Shown one piece after another: positions 61,565-64,000 of a stretch of 64,000 nucleotides of DNA; position 1 is the stretch's first letter, and every line of letters starts with the position of its first letter. The position numbers and the translations under genes are program-made. Below the pieces are notes generated by a model. That model worked only from the letters and a program-made list of their open reading frames with translations, searched no databases and was not told the origin of the DNA. Source of the stretch: DAOUMF01 sp034408935 (lineage in GTDB: Bacteria; Chloroflexota; Dehalococcoidia; SM23-28-2; RBG-16-64-32); the NCBI GenBank assembly GCA_034408935.1, contig DAOUMV010000022.1, positions 50,087 through 114,086 on the forward strand, read 5' to 3'.

Positions 61565-64000
61565 ATGCGATATCTGCGGCTCATCACAGGGATAGCTCTC
61601 GCACTAGCTTGTGGTTCCCTTGTACTCTTGTCTTCCGGCGATACCCACGCCCAGTGGATCCCGGGCACCCCCCAGTTCCAGCCCACCTTCAACTTCAAGC
61701 TCTGTAATGATCTCGACCCCGATTTCTATGGCCCGGCCGACCTGCAGGGCGGCGGTGGCATGTGCCCGCCGAACACCACCCCCGGTGGCCACCCGGACAC
61801 CACTCTGTCGTTCGCCGTGCCCTACGGCCACATGAACTACGCCCAGAGCTACTTCGTGACCACCGGCGGGGGCGACACGGACGGCGACACCGTCATCAAT
61901 CCAGCCACTGAGGAGACGCGTCTGGACGGCAGCCAGATCGGCGGGCCCAACCCGGACGGGACCGGTGCCGCCGCCGGCGGCCTCGATGGCCTCACTACCC
62001 TGGGCCTGGCCGCCAACCCCTGCAACAGCACCATCTACCCCAACTTTATCTGGTGGGAGGCCGAGTACGATATCACCGACACGGTCGCCTGCCAACCAGA
62101 GGGCACTGCGGACCGCTGGTCCAACCTGGCCACCGACGGCGGCGACCCCTGGGCCGGCCATGCGGACAAGGACTCCCCGGCCGTCACCCAGTTCCCCGAC
62201 TGTACCGTCAGGCTGTTCGACCCTGATGGCGACGGCATCGACACGGACGGGAACCCCACAACCATCGGTGACCAGCCGGTGCAGCCCCGCGCCCGCTTCG
62301 CCGGTCTGACCCAGGTGCCGCCCGGCGGCGACTGGCAGATGCTCCAGGTTGTAGAGTTCGAGCCGGGTGACCTCCAGGAGGCGTTCGCGGCCAACCCGGG
62401 CACCACCCAGCACCCCTACGCCAAGCTGGGCTCCGAACTTGGCTACAACCAGGTGACCGTCCTGAATGACCCCAAGGCCGTCATCCTTCAGCCCAGCATA
62501 GTCTCCGACTTCTGCAGCACCCTGAGCACCAGGGGGATGCTAAAGGGGAGGATCGATACGGACGGCGACACCAGTCCGGACATCGACCGCGTGACCATGC
62601 CGACGACGCCGGGGTCGCACATGGTGCAGGCGCGCACCCAGAGCCTGCGCGACGCCGACGGCGATGGTCTGGAGAACAACTTCGACACCTGCCCATGGAC
62701 CCCCAACATCGACGACCCCTACACTTTCTCCGGCACGGACCGCGACATGATGGACCCGGCCTGCGATGAGAACCCAGCCGGTCCGATCGACGAGGATGGC
62801 GACGGCTATCTGAACCCGCAGGACTGGTGCCCGAAGGTCTACAATCCGCTCCCCGCCGGTGAGACAGACAGCGAGAACACGCAGCTCTACAACGCTGCTG
62901 TGCCCTTACCCAATGCTGTGGTCAAAGACGGCGGCCCGCAGGCGGATCAGATAGGTGACGACTGTGACAATGCCGTCCGCACGTGGAAGGGCGAGTTTAA
63001 AAACAACACTGACAGCACCGTGAATGATCTGCACCTCACATACTTAGAGAATCCAGGTCCCAATCCTATTGATAGGACCATTTTCAAGGTGATCTCGGTC
63101 AGCGGCGGAACATCCCCTGATACCTGGGACTGGGAGATCGACGGGCACGGCGTCAACACGGTCGCGGCGGACTGCGCGAGTGACCCCGGTGACAACGTGG
63201 TGGATATCACGGGCACGAACGGCACTACAGTGGAAGACGGTCACACACTCACCGTCGTCGTTCAGCCCTGCAAGTCGGAGAAGATCACTACTCTCTTTGT
63301 GATGGGTCAGTGGACATTGGACGGCACGCCCGTCGGCGCTTTCCTCGTGGTGAACGTGCCGAAGTACACCGCCAGCCCCACGGTGAGCGACGGGCTCTTC
63401 TTCAACGTCATCCACGTCGATAGCGTGTGCATCGAGGGCGGAACCGTCGTTGACGCCGACGGTGACGGCTGGTGCAACTACAAGGACACCGCGGACACCG
63501 ACACGTACATCTCGTCAAATATTGAGGATCCCGGGCCGAACCAGGGTCCTTGCGACGACGGCGACGATAACGGATGGGACGGGCTCACAGACCGTTACGA
63601 CGACGACTGCAACCCAAACGCCGGTATTATTAACAACAGCATCCCCGGTCAGATGAAGGCCACGCTGATGGACAGCGTCGCGGGGGATCCGGACGACGAC
63701 GGGGACGGCTACGACAGCCTGCCCGAGTGGTACCTGGGCGTGGACCCCGGTAACGACTGTCCGCTGTTCGTGGGTGAACACGACGCCTGGCCGTGTGACT
63801 TCGACATGAACACCTTCGTCAACCTCGCGGACGTGTTCAACGTGCTGCCGCCGTACTTCGGCTCCAGTCCAGGGAACCCCGACACGAATGGTGACGGCAT
63901 TGACGACTGGAGTCCCCGGCGGGATCTGGTGCCGGACGGCTTCATCAACCTGGGGGACGTGTTCATGGTGTTGCCGCCGTACTTCGGCTCCAACTGCACG
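61565..64000 (+). CDS. Secreted Asp-rich calcium-loop protein with dockerin-like tail (runs to window end)
   Basis: An open frame of 812 codons from the ATG at 61565 to the last base, with no stop before the window ends. The last residues are FGSNCT, which align with the very end of the S8 protease, so only the stop is probably missing. A signal peptide (MRYLRLITGIALALACGSLV) leads to a long mature part with many Asp-rich loops like thrombospondin type-3 repeats (DPDGDGIDTDG, DADGDGLENNFDTCP, DEDGDGYLNPQDWCP, DPDDDGDGYDSLPEWY). A beta domain lies near residues 475-620, and the 71-residue dockerin-like tail closes the protein. I do not recognise the main body; it is probably a calcium-stabilised surface or secreted protein. 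Confidence 0.88.
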   Translation, partial: MRYLRLITGIALALACGSLVLLSSGDTHAQWIPGTPQFQPTFNFKLCNDLDPDFYGPADLQGGGGMCPPNTTPGGHPDTTLSFAVPYGHMNYAQSYFVTTGGGDTDGDTVINPATEETRLDGSQIGGPNPDGTGAAAGGLDGLTTLGLAANPCNSTIYPNFIWWEAEYDITDTVACQPEGTADRWSNLATDGGDPWAGHADKDSPAVTQFPDCTVRLFDPDGDGIDTDGNPTTIGDQPVQPRARFAGLTQVPPGGDWQMLQVVEFEPGDLQEAFAANPGTTQHPYAKLGSELGYNQVTVLNDPKAVILQPSIVSDFCSTLSTRGMLKGRIDTDGDTSPDIDRVTMPTTPGSHMVQARTQSLRDADGDGLENNFDTCPWTPNIDDPYTFSGTDRDMMDPACDENPAGPIDEDGDGYLNPQDWCPKVYNPLPAGETDSENTQLYNAAVPLPNAVVKDGGPQADQIGDDCDNAVRTWKGEFKNNTDSTVNDLHLTYLENPGPNPIDRTIFKVISVSGGTSPDTWDWEIDGHGVNTVAADCASDPGDNVVDITGTNGTTVEDGHTLTVVVQPCKSEKITTLFVMGQWTLDGTPVGAFLVVNVPKYTASPTVSDGLFFNVIHVDSVCIEGGTVVDADGDGWCNYKDTADTDTYISSNIEDPGPNQGPCDDGDDNGWDGLTDRYDDDCNPNAGIINNSIPGQMKATLMDSVAGDPDDDGDGYDSLPEWYLGVDPGNDCPLFVGEHDAWPCDFDMNTFVNLADVFNVLPPYFGSSPGNPDTNGDGIDDWSPRRDLVPDGFINLGDVFMVLPPYFGSNCT
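63788..64000 (+). repeat. Dockerin-like tail, copy 2 (71 codons)
   Basis: Starts WPCDFDMNTFVNLADVFNVL and ends PPYFGSNCT, the same length as copy 1 with only a few changed residues. Loops DFDMNTFVNLAD and DLVPDGFINLGD keep the calcium-ligand pattern. Confidence 0.85.

Overview
The window is 64 kb of a high-GC bacterial chromosome. It carries ordinary single-copy housekeeping genes, mostly in tight operons with GTG, TTG and ATG starts and TTGACA/TATAAT-type promoters. Gene content and order point to a Dehalococcoidia-like Chloroflexota: a Bacillus-type order of yacL-ispD-ispF-cysE-cysS then tRNAs-tuf-rpmG-secE-nusG-rplK-rplA-rplJ-rplL, VKOR/DsbA oxidative folding, larB/larC, and large secreted proteins with Thr-Pro linkers. 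The taxon is inferred from style and content; no 16S rRNA gene is present.

Layout. 0-9.5 kb: an EamA exporter, then rpoB-rpoC from a strong promoter. 9.7-10.9 kb: VKOR and DsbA-like disulfide genes on the minus strand. 10.96-12.95 kb: a small foreign-looking cassette of an acyl carrier protein, a 32-residue peptide gene with a near-perfect Shine-Dalgarno, and an acyltransferase-like gene. It sits between a decayed fragment and an intact copy of an ABC-2 permease gene. 13-15.7 kb: that permease, its ATPase and a TetR regulator. 15.8-16.7 kb: a c-di-AMP (ydaO) riboswitch ahead of a VTT membrane protein. 16.8-26.7 kb: yacL, ispDF, cysE, cysS, three tRNAs, tuf, rpmG, secE, nusG and the rplKAJL genes with an L10 leader. 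26.7-36.5 kb: a zinc finger-LysM protein, radC, an amidohydrolase, an SPFH protein, a TolB-like propeller lipoprotein, a HAD phosphatase, a larC/lipoprotein/larB operon, PAP2, CvpA and HNH proteins.

36.5-46.1 kb is mostly minus strand: a GH31 glycosidase, a HAD phosphatase, a Gfo/Idh/MocA oxidoreductase, a methyltransferase, Fpg, PheA, two TrkA-type K+ channel regulators and a UspA protein. It is interrupted by an AT-richer Fic gene with an operator-like palindrome in its promoter and a broken tRNA beside it. 46.2-50.5 kb: a DUF4349 protein and two paralogous exported proteins, each with six copies of a roughly 42-residue repeat. 50.7-58 kb: pdxS-pdxT, a GNAT protein, an R3H ATPase, tmk, thrB and lysC. 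58-64 kb: a subtilisin-like protease with a seven-bladed propeller and a calcium-loop-rich secreted protein. Both end in the same 71-residue dockerin-like tail; a third, decayed copy lies near 47.4 kb.

Most promising for follow-up: the ACP/micropeptide/acyltransferase cassette; the shared dockerin-like tail; the c-di-AMP riboswitch on a VTT gene at the place where Bacillus keeps disA; the self-operator on the Fic gene; and altered signatures in CysS (KMSKS), EF-Tu (NKxD) and RpoB (an extra block).
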